A stretch of DNA of 64,000 nucleotides. It comes from Symbiodinium natans. Its lineage: Eukaryota > Sar > Dinophyceae > Suessiales > Symbiodiniaceae. Every line of letters begins with the position of its first letter. Within the stretch, counting starts at the first letter, position 1. The position numbers and the translations under genes were made by a program. The stretch covers positions 526,185 through 590,184 of the forward strand of contig CAJNDS010001613.1 of assembly GCA_905221605.1 (NCBI GenBank). The letters run 5' to 3'. The notes below the pieces were generated by a model, which saw only the letters and a program-made list of their open reading frames with translations, searched no databases and was not told the origin of the DNA. Below, piece after piece: positions 47,466-56,463 of this stretch.

Positions 47466-47545
47466 AGTTTAGGGTTTAGGGTTTAGGGTTTAGGGTTTAG
47501 GGTTTAGGGTTTAGGGTTTAGGGTTTAGGGTTTAGGGTTTAGGGT
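47466..47545. repeat. G-rich TTTAGGG array
   Basis: Perfect units directly after the inverted-repeat element. Confidence 0.95.
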
Positions 47546-47623
47546 TTAGAGTTCGGTTAGGGCTTTGGGCTCGAAGTCTGGGAGCCCCCCTCTGCCCAGG
47601 AGGCGGCCCACTTACCCTCGCAG

Positions 47624-47657
47624 GCCTGAGGACGCCCACCACTTGTCGGGCACGGGG
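47624..47657 (+). CDS. Putative micro-exon (PEDAHHLSGTG)
   Basis: ACCCTCGCAG| and CGGGG|GTTAAA bound 34 bp. Good acceptor, short segment. Confidence 0.35.
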
Positions 47658-47659
47658 GT

Positions 47660-47988
47660 TAAAGACTAGAGTTTAGGGTTCAGGGTTTAGGGTCTAGGGT
47701 CTCGGGTTCGCAAGACTCTAGATCCTGTACCCTAAGCTGTAAGCCCTAAATAAACCAACAGAGCCCTGACACTTGAAGCTCTAAACCCTTGACCGCTAAA
47801 CCCTAAACCTTCCTAAACCCAAAACTCCTCCTAAGCCCTAAACCTTCCTAAACCCTATAAGCCCCTGAACCTTCCTAGCCCCCTAACCCCTAACCCCTAA
47901 CCCCTAAACCCTAAACCCTAAACCCTAAACCCTAAACCCTAAACCCTAAACCCTAAACCCTAAACCCTAAACCCTAAACCCTAAACCC
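47660..47988. repeat. Degenerate then clean C-rich array
   Basis: G-rich patch 47665-47705, degenerate C-rich units, then CCCTAAA at 47895-47988. Confidence 0.88.
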
Positions 47989-47991
47989 TCC

Positions 47992-48081
47992 GTGCCATGC
48001 CTGGGGCCCCTGCATCCCTCGGAGGAGCCCAGGCCGGCAGAGGACGAAGCGGAGGAGCCCATGGCCCAGGAGGCTCCCAGG
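47992..48081 (+). CDS. Putative exon, acidic (EEPRPAEDEAEEPMAQEAPR)
   Basis: One + frame reads CLGPLHPS then the acidic stretch, ending at CCCAGG|GTTTGA. The left edge is uncertain. It resembles exons 48855-48910 and 56405-56463, suggesting an acidic linker region near the RanBP2 fingers. C-rich left, G-rich right. Confidence 0.55.
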
Positions 48082-48089
48082 GTTTGAGG

Positions 48090-48418
48090 GAGGGTTTAGG
48101 GTTTAGGGTTTAGGGTTTAGGGTTTGGGGTTTAGGGTTTAGGGTTTAGGGTTTAGGGTTTGGGGTTTAGGGTTTAGGGTTTAGGGTTTAGGGTTTAGGCT
48201 TTAGGGTTTATTTAGGGTTTGGGGCTTGGGGTTTGGGGTTTGGGGCCGCTCAGCTTTTTTTGGCTTCTCAGCTCTTCGACTCCTTTCAGTTCCTATTGGA
48301 ATTGCATAGGGTTCAGGGTTCAGGGTTTAGGGTTTAGGGTTTAGGGTGTAGGGTTTAGGGTTTAGGGTTTAGGGTGTAGGGTTTAGGGTTTAGGGTTTAG
48401 GGTTTAGGGTTTAGGGTT
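48090..48418. repeat. G-rich TTTAGGG arrays
   Basis: Two arrays (48090-48240 with TTTGGGG, and 48307-48418) around a 60-bp spacer. Confidence 0.94.
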
Positions 48419-48419
48419 G

Positions 48420-48850
48420 GGAGCCTTCAGCCCATGAAGAGTGTGTGGGATGCGAGTAGCTCCTATACAGTTCCACTTATCAGGATCTTGAGGGTTTAGG
48501 GTTCAGGACTTAGGGTTTAGGGGTATAAACCATAAACCTGAAGCCCTGAATCTCTAAATCCCTAAATCCCGAACCCCCAAACCCCTACACAAACCCTGTA
48601 CAATTCCAAGGTTCTAGAGGGGATTAGACGGGTTTAGTTGGGTTTGAAAGGGTTTAAAAGGGTTTAGAAAGGGTTTAGAAAGGTTTGAAAAAGGTTTAAA
48701 CAGGTTTAGAAGGCAAAAGAAAATCCCGCCCAACATTTTTTGGGACCCGAACCCTACACAATTCCAACAAACCCTATACCCCAAACCCCAAACCCCAAAC
48801 CCCAAACCCTAAACCCTAAAGGCCCCCACATAGCTTCCCTTAGAGGGCTG
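48420..48850. other. Spacer with Phe/Lys-type simple repeat
   Basis: Contains a degenerate (GGTTTAGAAAG)n stretch at 48628-48715 and C-rich heptamers at 48775-48820. The minus frame 48614-48805 is a repeat product. No gene. Confidence 0.5.
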
Positions 48851-48854
48851 CCAG

Positions 48855-48910
48855 GACGAGGACTACCTGGATATGGATGAGGTGCGCGTAGAGGAGGACC
48901 GCCGTATCAG
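48855..48910 (+). CDS. Putative exon, acidic (DEDYLDMDEVRVEEDRRI)
   Basis: GGCTGCCAG| and TATCAG|GTGGGG bound 56 bp (0+54+2). Strongly acidic with clean borders. C-rich left, G-rich right. Confidence 0.65.
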
Positions 48911-49227
48911 GTGGGGTTTAGGGTTTAGGGTTAGGGGTTTAGGGTTTAGCGTTTAGGGTTCAGGGTTTAGGGTTTAGGGGTGTAGGGGTTTAGGGAAATT
49001 TTGGGCTTTTATCATTGAACCGGTCTGACCCCCTAAGCCGTGAGCCCTAAACCCTAAACACTAAACCCTAAAATCTAAACCCTGAAAACCATAAACCCTA
49101 AAACCCTACACCCTAAATCCTAAGCCCTAAACCTGAAGCTCTAAACCCTAAGCCATTAACCCCCTAAACCCTAACCCCCTAAACCTTTGAGACCCTAGAC
49201 TTCACAGACGCTCAACCCTCGGCCCGC

Positions 49228-49375
49228 AACCATAAACCCTAAACCCTAAACCCTAAACCCTAAACCCTAAACCCTAAACCCTAAACCCTAAACCCTAAAC
49301 CCTAAACCCTAAACCCTAAACCCTAAACTCTAAATCCTAAACCCTAAACCCTAAACCCTAAACCCTAAACCCTAA
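49228..49375. repeat. C-rich CCCTAAA array
   Basis: Nearly perfect. 49050-49190 before it is degenerate C-rich. 49395-49615 after it has frames on both strands and a possible short + exon after CGCTGCAG| at 49431, not called. Confidence 0.94.
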
Positions 49376-49774
49376 CCCCAAAAACTCCCTGCAGTCTGGG
49401 GGGGGGGGTGGGGTACCCCCAGCCGCTGCAGCGTGTCAAGAGAAAGGGCTTTCTTGCCAACCGGAGGGGTGGGTGCCTGATGCACTGATGGACGCACCCA
49501 AACACTTCTAGAAATTGGGACCTCGCAAAACCGCCTGAAGCCCTCTGACTTGGACGGGACACTCCTGACTCAATCGTTCGAAGAAAAGCTCTGAAAATAT
49601 TTAGGCTTAGGCTCAAACCCTAAAAGGAATTGGGGGGGGGGGGGTGGGTTGTGCTGCCTGAGAAGGCGTGGGGTGGGATGAACATGTTAAACAATGTTGG
49701 CCACGGCTGCTCTCGCATGTCCCGAAGCTTTCGAGCCTAGTCTGCATCCAACCTTCACAGCTTCTGCGCCATAT

Positions 49775-49880
49775 TACCCTAAACCCTAAACCCTAAACCC
49801 TAAGCCCTAAGCCCTAAGCCCTAAACCCTAAACCCTAAACCCTAAACCCTAAACCCTAAACCCTAAACCCTAAACCCTAG
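49775..49880. repeat. C-rich CCCTAAA array with CCCTAAG
   Basis: Ends about 40 bp before the next exon. Confidence 0.95.
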
Positions 49881-49920
49881 AGCGCAGACCCTAAACCCCC
49901 GAACCCTAAACGGCTTTCAG

Positions 49921-49960
49921 GAACAGCTGCCAGACACCCCGGAGGATCGCGACCGGGGAA
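49921..49960 (+). CDS. Putative exon (EQLPDTPEDRDRG)
   Basis: CGGCTTTCAG| and GGGGAA|GTTGAG bound 40 bp. Strong acceptor; acidic and Pro-containing like other exons of this gene. Confidence 0.55.
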
Positions 49961-49997
49961 GTTGAGTCTGGAGAGCGTGTTCTTTTGTTGAAGGTTG

Positions 49998-50208
49998 GGG
50001 GGGGGGGGGGGGGGGGGTACGAGGCGCTGTCACAAGTGTTCATTCCAATTGCGAACATGCCCAAACCCTGCTATTTGCGGCGTTTTGCCTCTTTATAACA
50101 ACATGTTGCTGGAGGATATTTGATGTTCAGCAATCACAAGTGTTCATGCCATTTTGCGAACATGCCCGAAACCCTGATATTCGCGGCGTTTTTGCCTCTC
50201 TATACAAC
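49998..50208. repeat. Poly-G run and 104-bp-spaced duplication
   Basis: About 20 G at 49998-50017. Then CACAAGTGTTCAT with GCGAACATGCCC and the GCGGCGTTTTGCCTCT motif occur at 50031-50095 and again at 50135-50200 with small changes. Confidence 0.75.
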
Positions 50209-50385
50209 GTGCGGCTCATCGAACACATTTACAGCTGGGTCTGGCTCTCGCAGTTGGATCCCAAAGCGGACGCCACGGATCACTTGGGGAAAGTGTGCTC
50301 AAATGAGTGCCCTATGTTTGATTTTTTGGAGTTCCTGAAGCACGAATCCCTCCATTTCCACAGCCACACGCACGAAGTCCTGTAA
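50140..50385 (+). CDS. Putative exon with stop, origin unclear
   Basis: One + frame to TAA 50383-50385 reads RLIEHIYSWVWLSQLDPKAD then ATDHLGKVCSNECPMFDFLE and FLKHESLHFHSHTHEVL, with GC-biased third positions. It looks truly coding. The overlapping frame (50120-50338) is a shadow. The start lies inside the duplicated segment. Could be a terminal exon or a duplicated gene fragment. No family recognised. Confidence 0.5.
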   Translation: MFMPFCEHARNPDIRGVFASLYNVRLIEHIYSWVWLSQLDPKADATDHLGKVCSNECPMFDFLEFLKHESLHFHSHTHEVL

Positions 50386-50459
50386 TTTACAGCACTTGCC
50401 GTGTATGCCCTACAACGTACAGGCCCGGCGCCACACGGTAGATATCAATGTGTGACCCC

Positions 50460-50575
50460 CTAAACCCTAAACCCTAAACCCTAAACCCTAAACCCTAAAC
50501 CCTAAACCCTAAACCCTAAACCCTAAACCCCAAACCCCAAACCCTAAACCCTAAACCCTAAACCCTAAACCCTAA
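50460..50575. repeat. C-rich CCCTAAA array
   Basis: CCCTAAA with two CCCCAAA units. Confidence 0.95.
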
Positions 50576-50657
50576 GCCGTAAACTACGAACCCACTTAAC
50601 CTCTAAACTGCACCTTGGGCTCAGAGAGGTCCATGTGATCCCTCTTGCCTGTTGTAG

Positions 50658-50698
50658 TTTGGGTCCCCAAATACAGCTATCCCTTCCAAGCTTCTTAG
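50658..50698 (+). CDS. Putative micro-exon (WVPKYSYPFQAS)
   Basis: CCTGTTGTAG| acceptor; the frame closes at TAG 50696-50698. C-rich left, G-rich right. Weak. Confidence 0.35.
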
Positions 50699-50699
50699 A

Positions 50700-51255
50700 T
50701 TTAGGGTTTAGGGTTTAGGGTCTAGGGCTTAGGGTTTAGGGTTTAGGGTTTAGGGTTTAGGGTTTAGGGTTTAGGGTTCAGGATTTCTGAAATTTCCCTC
50801 CAAAGAGTCCTTTAACAAGTCTCTGATGGTCCCCCAGAATGGTTTAGGGTTTTTGGGGGCGAGGCCCATCCGGAGTAGCAGTGTGAAGGCTAAAGCCAGA
50901 GCCTAAACCCTAAACCCTAAACCCTAAACCCTAAACCCTAAACCCTAAACCCTAAACCCTAAACCCTAAACCCTAAACCCTAAACCCTAAACCCTAAACC
51001 CTAAACCCTAAACCCTAAACCCTAAACCCTAAGACTTAGACCCATGAGCCCACCTGAACCCAATGGCTCCTTCATGGGATATCCTGAATAGCATGTGCTT
51101 CTTTGCTAGTACACCCTAAACCCTAAACCCTAAACCCTAAACCCTAAACCCTAAACCCTAAACCCTAAACCCTAAACCCTAAACCCTAAACCCCAGACCC
51201 TAAACCCTAAACCCTGAACCCTAAACCCTAAACCCTAAACCCTAAACCCTAAACA
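50700..51255. repeat. G-rich then C-rich arrays
   Basis: TTTAGGG 50700-50780, then CCCTAAA 50907-51032 and 51114-51255. Confidence 0.94.
51040..51088 (+). CDS. Putative small exon (MSPPEPNGSFMGYPE)
   Basis: AGACTTAG| acceptor; the frame closes at TAG 51089-51091. C-rich arrays on both sides. Border evidence is weak. Confidence 0.35.
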
Positions 51256-51344
51256 TGGAATCAACAAGGAAGCTTATTTTGGAGAAGTGAGCTTGTAGAC
51301 CCCCGGGCATTAAGCCTGAAGCTTAAGCTGAACCAATGCCCCTA

Positions 51345-51770
51345 AACCCTACACCCTAAACCCTAAACCCCAAACCCGAAACTTTAAACCCCCTAAACCC
51401 TCTAAACCCTCGAAACCCTCTAAACCCTCTAAACCATCTAAACCCTCTGAACCCTCTAAACCCTCTAAACCCTCTGAACCCTCTAAACCCTCTAAACCCT
51501 CTAAACCCTCAAAACCCTCCAAACCCTCTAAAACCCTCTAAAACCCTCTAAACCCCAATCCCCAACCCTAAACCCTAAACCCTGTAAACCCTAAACACTC
51601 TAAAACCCTCTAAAACCCTCAACACTCTAAAACCCTCTAAAACACTCTAACACCCTCTAAAACCCTCTAAAACCCTCAACACTCTAAAACCCTCTGAAAC
51701 ACTCTAAAAAGCTCTAAAACCCTCTAAACCCCAATCCCCAACCCTAAACCCTAAACCCTGTAAACCCGAA
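51345..51770. repeat. 9-bp array CCCTCTAAA with a repeated higher-order unit
   Basis: CCCTCTAAA and CCCTCTAAAA units. The block AACCCCAATCCCCAACCCTA followed by CCCTGTAAACC occurs at about 51550 and again at 51728, so a roughly 178-bp segment was duplicated. Confidence 0.92.
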
Positions 51771-51803
51771 ACCCCTCCCCCACTGCCCATCCCCACCTTT
51801 GAG

Positions 51804-51872
51804 TATCTCGAAGGAGCCACAAGCAGACGTGGCGGAAACCCCATGGAAGCGCCGGATGCCGGGATGCCGATG
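51804..51872 (+). CDS. Putative exon (69 bp, phase 0)
   Basis: CCACCTTTGAG| and CGATG|GCCCGA (GC donor) bound 23 codons: YLEGATSRRGGNPMEAPDAG then MPM. Similar in style to 47992-48081. C-rich heptamers both sides. Confidence 0.55.
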
Positions 51873-51884
51873 GCCCGAAACCCT

Positions 51885-51965
51885 AAACCCTAAACCCTAA
51901 ACCCTAAACCCTAAACCCTAAACCCTAAACCCTAAACCCTAAACCCTAAACCCTAAACCCAAATC
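51885..51965. repeat. C-rich CCCTAAA array
   Basis: Perfect units. The following 51966-52620 contains G-rich units at 52110-52180 and an interval (52181-52456) open in three frames, not assigned. Confidence 0.95.
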
Positions 51966-52619
51966 CCTAAACATTCCCACCCCCTCCCCCACCCTGTATC
52001 GGGCCTGCGTTGAACTTTGCGGCGTTCTGCTGCTTTTTGTGCGAACTCGTTTGCTGACATGTGGTGCTTCTCGGGATGCAGGATGAGGTTTGCTGCCGTT
52101 TAAGGCTCTTAGGGTCCAGGGCTTAGGGGTCTAGGGTTTCGGGTTTAGGGTTTCGGGTTTCGGGTTTAGGGTTTAAAGTTTTGGGTCTTTGGGTCTTAGG
52201 TTTCGGGGCTCAGGTTTCCCTGTTTGCGAGCGCGTGGTGCATCGGACTTTGCCCTGCGGAGCACCACTGCGACCAAGCACCCAACAGCTCCAACCAGACC
52301 CCAATAAGCTCACTGTGTTCCGGCATATTCCCCGATGCAACCCTTCGAGGCCAACCCCAAATCGAAACGCTAAACTCGAATTCCGTGCAGGTTTCGTTCT
52401 CGCATTCCGGAAGACCCAATAATACCTCAATTAAGAAATATTCCTTAAACCTTTGAGGAATCTTCCTTCTTTAGTGCGATATGACTCGGGTCCCTGCGAA
52501 ATTGAATTACACCCTTTCCCTCTGCGCAAAGGGCGCAAGCCTTTAAACCCTAGAACCTAGACTACTAGGATGAGAATCTCAGACAAAATGTCCATCATGC
52601 AGGGAAGCCGAAACCTTTA

Positions 52620-52748
52620 CTAAGCCCTAAGCCCTAAGCCCTAAGCCCCAACCTTAAACCCTAAACCCTGAACCCTAAACCCTAAACCCGAAACCCGAAA
52701 CCCGAAACCCTAAACCCTTAACCCTAAACCCTAAACCCTTAACCCTGA
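52620..52748. repeat. C-rich heptamers with CCCGAAA patch
   Basis: CCCTAAG, CCCTAAA and CCCGAAA units, ending CCCTGAG, which may act as the acceptor of the next exon. Confidence 0.92.
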
Positions 52749-52749
52749 G

Positions 52750-52803
52750 GAAGTTCGGGGAGCGGGCGCCGCCCTGGGCGGCTCCGGAACGTTCCTGGGC
52801 GGC
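52750..52803 (+). CDS. Putative exon, Gly-rich (EVRGAGAALGGSGTFLGG)
   Basis: CCCTGAG| and GGCGGC|GTGCGA bound 18 codons in phase 0. A second frame (RKFGERAPPWAAPERSWAAC) is equally open and could instead be the coding one. Confidence 0.4.
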
Positions 52804-52814
52804 GTGCGAAGCCA

Positions 52815-53130
52815 GTTTTTAGGTTTTTAGGTTTCTTTTTTTCAATCTTTTTTCGGGTTTCTAGTAGGGTTTCTAGGGTTTTCTAGGTCTCTAGTAGGGT
52901 TTCTAGTGGGGTTTGTAGGGTGTTTGTTTAGACTTGTAGGGTTTTTAGTAGGTTTTTTTTGGCTTTTTCTGGGGTTTCTAGTAGGTGATTCTTTATGGTA
53001 TCTAGGGTTTCTAGTAAGACGCCCCCTCTCCCTCTCTTTCTCTCTTTCTTTCTCTCTTCCATTGTAGCTTTATTCTTTCTTTCTTTCTTTCTTTGTTTCT
53101 TTCTTTCTTGCTGTCTGTCTTTGTTTCAAT
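52815..53130. repeat. TTTCTAGTAGGG-type and CTTT microsatellite region
   Basis: Degenerate GGGTTTCTAGTAGGTTT units, then (CTTT)n/(CTCT)n at 53020-53120. The + frame 52995-53183 is a repeat product. Confidence 0.85.
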
Positions 53131-53283
53131 CCGAATTGACGGAATCCCGAATTCCTCCCTCAACCCTCAACCGCAAACCCTAAACCCCTAAACCCTAAAC
53201 CCTAAAACCTGAAAACCCTAACTCCACCCTGAGCCCAAGCCTAAGCCCCTCCCCAAAGAGGCCAGCCGAAAGACTGAGGCCAG

Positions 53284-53349
53284 CCGAACGACTGGGACTG
53301 CGTGGAATGTGGGGCCGTCAATTTTCAGAGACGCGATGCGTGTGCCCGG
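53284..53349 (+). CDS. RanBP2-type zinc finger exon
   Basis: GAGGCCAG| and CCCGG|GCTTGC (GC donor) bound 22 codons. NDWDCVECGAVNFQRRDAC carries W-x-C-x2-C-x3-N-x6-C of an RBZ finger. The fourth Cys would follow: reading on gives C-A-R-A-C, while splicing at the GC donor needs a Cys at the start of the next exon. Part of the same family as 44461/45166 and 56141. C-rich upstream, G-rich array at 53366. Confidence 0.75.
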
Positions 53350-53365
53350 GCTTGCGGGTGCACTT

Positions 53366-53465
53366 TGGGGGTTTAGGGTTTAGGGTTTAGGGTTTAGGGT
53401 TTAGGGTTTAGGGTTAGGGGTTAGGGTTTAGGGTTCAGGGTTTAGGGTTTAGGGTTCAGGGCCTA
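53366..53465. repeat. G-rich TTTAGGG array
   Basis: Nearly perfect; another patch at 53528-53560. The interval 53564-53770 has an unassigned + frame. Confidence 0.95.
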
Positions 53466-53768
53466 GGGCTGTAGGAACTTTGGCAGTTTGTGGGAACTCG
53501 GGGTTCAAGGTTTTTGGTTTGAAGCTTATAGGGTTTAGGGTTTAGGGTTTAGGGTTTAGGGGCATGGGGTTTCGGGCTTGGGGTCGTTGTTGTTCGGTCG
53601 GAGTTCTGAGGCAGGTATGCGCTATTTCGAGTCTTGGGGTCTGGAATCTTGGGCACACTTTGGCTTGGCAAACGCAGGCTTGTAGGGCACTGCCGTCCGA
53701 GCCCTGCTCCGTAAGTACAAGAGTCATGGGCTCTGGTTCCCCTACTAGCCCCTCCCCCCCCCCCCCCT

Positions 53769-53848
53769 AGGTTCCCCCCATAATTCAGGCTATTTAGGGT
53801 TTTCGGTTTAGGGCTTAGGGTTTAGGGTCTAGGGGTAATCAAGCCTAA
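53769..53848. mobile_element. Short element J, copy 1, with internal heptamers
   Basis: GGTTCCCCCCATAATTCAGG at the left and ATCAAGCCTAATT at the right match 62301-62355, where the two parts are only about 10 bp apart. Here they are separated by extra TTTAGGG-type sequence (about 53801-53832). Confidence 0.55.
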
Positions 53849-53924
53849 TTAGGGCTACTTAGGGGCGGGGGGGTAGTATAGAGGGGCGTAGCAGGGGAAC
53901 CCATGGAGGAGGCACAGTTTTCAG

Positions 53925-53967
53925 AAAAGGGTTGTCGCTCTTGGCATCCCCACATCCAGAGGCAAAG
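53925..53967 (+). CDS. Putative exon (KRVVALGIPTSRGK)
   Basis: CAGTTTTCAG| and GCAAAG|GCCCTA (GC donor) bound 43 bp. Strong acceptor. C-rich array follows. Confidence 0.55.
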
Positions 53968-53969
53968 GC

Positions 53970-54117
53970 CCTAACCCTAAACCCCAAGCCCTCAACCCTA
54001 AAACCCTAAACCCTAAACCCTAAGCCCTAAGCCCTAAACCCTAAACCCTAAACCCTAAACCCTAAACCCCTAAACCCCTAAACCCCTAAACCCCTAAACC
54101 CCTAAACCCTTAACCCT
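53970..54117. repeat. C-rich array, CCCTAAA to CCCCTAAA
   Basis: Heptamers, then CCCCTAAA octamers at 54065-54105; it ends in CCCTAG, which forms the next acceptor. Confidence 0.94.
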
Positions 54118-54119
54118 AG

Positions 54120-54162
54120 TGGCCGAATTCCCGAAGCCCTGATCGACTTCGATCACCTCCCA
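54120..54162 (+). CDS. Putative exon (GRIPEALIDFDHLP)
   Basis: The array-derived acceptor CCCTAG| and CTCCCA|GTTCTT bound 43 bp (1+42+0). Acidic/hydrophobic mix with good codon character. The frame is open to at least 54183. Confidence 0.55.
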
Positions 54163-54214
54163 GTTCTTCCCCCCGACTTTAAACCTCTTCAACCCCAAAT
54201 ACCGAAACCCTTAA

Positions 54215-54330
54215 ACTAGGATGCCCAGTAGTACCCTTATTCCCTTTTTGGGGGGTTTAGGTTCCCTTATAAACCCCTTTAAGCAAAAAAGGGCACCCTT
54301 TTTAAGCCTTGGTTACTGGGCAGCCTAGTA
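54215..54330. mobile_element. MITE-like element, family B, copy 2
   Basis: ACTAGGATGCCCAGTAGTAC at the left, TTACTGGGCAGCCTAGTA at the right; nearly identical to the nested copy at 26492-26609. The high identity suggests recent activity. Confidence 0.87.
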
Positions 54331-54414
54331 AAGTTGCCGCTTTCGGGTTTAGGCACTAGCTCGGGCTGCTGTCAAGGAGCGTCAGTTAAGTTGGATGTAT
54401 GTGTTTTCGTTGAG

Positions 54415-54510
54415 GGCTTAGGGCTTCGGGCTCAGGGCTTAGGGCTTGGCTTAGGGCTCAGGGCTTAGGGCTAAAGGGGCTTCAGGGCTCAGGGCTTCGG
54501 GCTTCCGCCT
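54415..54510. repeat. G-rich variant GGGCTTA
   Basis: Units GGGCTTA and GGGCTCA, a local variant form. Confidence 0.9.
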
Positions 54511-54527
54511 TATGGCTTCGAACGTAG

Positions 54528-54579
54528 AGTGCATGAAGTTAAGTTCATGAGAAGCAGCCCGGTCGGGTGCCCTTGCGAG
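54528..54579 (+). CDS. Putative exon (VHEVKFMRSSPVGCPCE)
   Basis: GAACGTAG| and TTGCGAG|GTTTCC bound 52 bp (1+51+0). The C-P-C motif could join a metal site. One open frame. Confidence 0.5.
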
Positions 54580-54689
54580 GTTTCCGCTGTCATGCGCCCT
54601 GGCTGAAGCTGGAGATTTTTAGTCCGCGGCCTGCGTGTGTGTTTTCTACTACATTTAGGGGGGGTCCTTTTTTTGCACGTCCGTTTTGT

Positions 54690-54910
54690 TGAAGGAATTC
54701 TACTACCACGCCCTAAGCCCTAAAACCCCGACAAAAACCTTAACCTTAAACGCCCCATACCTAAGCATTCAAAAGCCTAAAAAACCTCAACCGAGGAACC
54801 CTAACCCTAACCCCCCCCCCCCCCAAACACGAACCATCCTAAATCCCCCCCAAACCCCAAACCCTGAACCCTGAGCCCGATACCCTAAACCCAACACCCT
54901 AAACCCGAAA
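54690..54910. repeat. Degenerate C-rich heptamers with a C-run
   Basis: CCCTAA-like units and a C-run at 54809-54823. The + frame 54686-54874 is a repeat product. Confidence 0.85.
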
Positions 54911-54945
54911 CTCTAAGCTTCAAAAGCCGAGGGTCCGGGGCCCAG

Positions 54946-55009
54946 GTCCCTCGCTACGCGCCTCCGCCGCCTGTCGCGACGTCAGGCAAGGGCATCGAGC
55001 GGAAGGCAG
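54946..55009 (+). CDS. Putative exon (VPRYAPPPPVATSGKGIERK)
   Basis: GGGGCCCAG| and AGGCAG|GTCTCT bound 64 bp; a second donor GGCAAG|GTTGAA at 55022 would add GLLA. Pro-rich then basic. C-rich left, G-rich right. Among the best-looking exons of this part. Confidence 0.6.
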
Positions 55010-55029
55010 GTCTCTTGGCAAGGTTGAAG

Positions 55030-55160
55030 CGCGCTCAGGGCTTGGGATTTAGGATTAGGGCTTAGGGTGTCGGGTAGGGTTGAGGTTTAGGGTTTAAGGC
55101 TTAGGGTTTAGTGGTTAGGGTTTAAGGTTTGCGGTTTAGGGTTTAGGGTTGAGGGCTACC
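55030..55160. repeat. G-rich degenerate heptamers
   Basis: TTTAGGG-like units. 55165-55430 is degenerate C-rich or spacer with AAGCCCCCC units at 55295-55340. Confidence 0.85.
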
Positions 55161-55429
55161 CCAAACCCTAAATACCCAAAGGTCAACATCTTTCATCTGC
55201 TCAGTCGGGGCTTTGGGGACGCAAAGCCCTGAGCACTGAACCCCCAAGCGCTTTGTTGGCCGACTCCGACCGACCCCTAGGCCCCCTAAGCCCAGGCCCC
55301 CAAGCCCCCCAAGCCCCCCCCCAAGCCCCCCCCCAAGTCCCAGACCCTGAACCTTACAGCCTAAACCCCCCTAAGCCCTAAACCGCAGCCCCAGACTGTG
55401 AACCCTGAAGCCTCAACCCAAAAGGCTTA

Positions 55430-55580
55430 AAACTCTAAAACTCTAAAACTCTAAAACCCTAAAACCCTAAAACCCTAAAACCCTAAAACTCTAAAACTCT
55501 AAAACCCTAAAACTCCAAAACCCTAAAACCCTAAACCCCTAAAACCCTCAAACCCTAAAACCCTAAAACCCTAAACCCCT
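55430..55580. repeat. 8-bp C-rich array CCCTAAAA/CTCTAAAA
   Basis: About 18 octamers mixing CCCTAAAA and CTCTAAAA. Confidence 0.95.
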
Positions 55581-55599
55581 TGCGCTTGGCTTACTGAAG

Positions 55600-55656
55600 C
55601 CTGGGGGCCTCAAGACGCTGGGGTTGAGTGCCGACGGCGCAGCAAACTCAATACAT
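55600..55656 (+). CDS. Putative exon (PGGLKTLGLSADGAANSIH)
   Basis: CTTACTGAAG| starts it. The frame is open from 55582 to the G-run at 55657; the donor is unclear (GACG|GCGCAG is possible). C-rich left, G-rich right. Confidence 0.45.
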
Positions 55657-55689
55657 GGGGGGGGGGGCTAAAAGGGTTCAGGGTTTGGG

Positions 55690-55800
55690 GTTTGGGGGGT
55701 TCGGGTTTAGGGTTTAGGGTTTAGGGTTTAGGGTTTAGGGTTTAGGGTTTAGGGTTTAGGGTTTAGGGTTTAGGTTTTAGGGTTTAGGGTCTAGGGCTTG
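55690..55800. repeat. G-rich TTTAGGG array
   Basis: Nearly perfect. A (TA)n run lies at 55818-55834; 55840-56040 has no gene. Confidence 0.95.
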
Positions 55801-56140
55801 ATGTGTAGCGATGACATATATATATATATATATATCGGGGGGAAACGTCACGTCCTGGTAACTATATCGGCTCCTTTGTGTGCAACGTCTACCCTGAACA
55901 ATTGCACGACAGGTGATCCCGTTTTGGGTTCCCTCTCGCGTCTTGCAAGTTTTCGGGTGCCCCCTTAAGAGGGGCTGTAGCTTGCTGAGTCTACCATGCC
56001 AGGTTTAAACCTTACATCCTCGATTCCGCGCAGCTGCGCGAAGGGGTTTAGGGTTTAGGGTTTGGGGTTTAGGTTTTCGGGTTTAGGGTTTAGGGTCTAG
56101 GGTTTAGGGTTAGGGTCATCTGCCTCCTCGGGCCATCGAG

Positions 56141-56214
56141 GTGACTGGGACTGCCCCGAATGTGGCGTGCTGAACTTCATGCGGCGGGATATCTGCTTCA
56201 AGTGTGGCGGCTGG
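56141..56214 (+). CDS. RanBP2-type zinc finger exon, complete
   Basis: GCCATCGAG| and GGCTGG|GCATAG (GC donor; otherwise TAG at 56218) bound 74 bp (2+72+0). DWDCPECGVLNFMRRDICFK followed by CGG has all ligands of an RBZ finger: W-x-C-x2-C-x3-N-x6-C-x2-C. Such fingers bind single-stranded RNA or ubiquitin. The best domain match in the window. G-rich arrays at 56045-56115 and 56262-56310. Confidence 0.82.
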
Positions 56215-56404
56215 GCATAGATCAGGGTTCAGGGTTCAGGGTTCAGCGTTCAGGGTTCAGGGTTTAGGGTTTAGGGTTTAAGGTTTAGGGCTTAGGGTTT
56301 AGGGTTTAGGGCGGCAGCATGGGTTCAGGCCATAGATCTTAGACCCTCAGCTCCAAACCGCTCTTAGGGCCTTTCTTGAGGTCCCTTGCCTAAGCCACAC
56401 TGAG

Positions 56405-56463
56405 GCCATGGTCGGCCCGCTGAGGAGGAGGAGGAGGAGGAGGGAGAGGCAGAAGAGGAGCAG
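56405..56463 (+). CDS. Putative exon, poly-Glu
   Basis: CACACTGAG| then HGRPA followed by a Glu-rich run (EEEEEEEGEAEEEQ), ending at GAGCAG|GCCGAG (GC donor). A GAG microsatellite could mimic this, and another frame is Arg-rich. Acidic neighbours at 47992 and 48855 favour the Glu frame. Confidence 0.45.

Noticed and set aside
52173-52456. Overlapping 69-91-codon ORFs on both strands
   Set aside because: Four mutually exclusive frames; none has a decisive border or motif.
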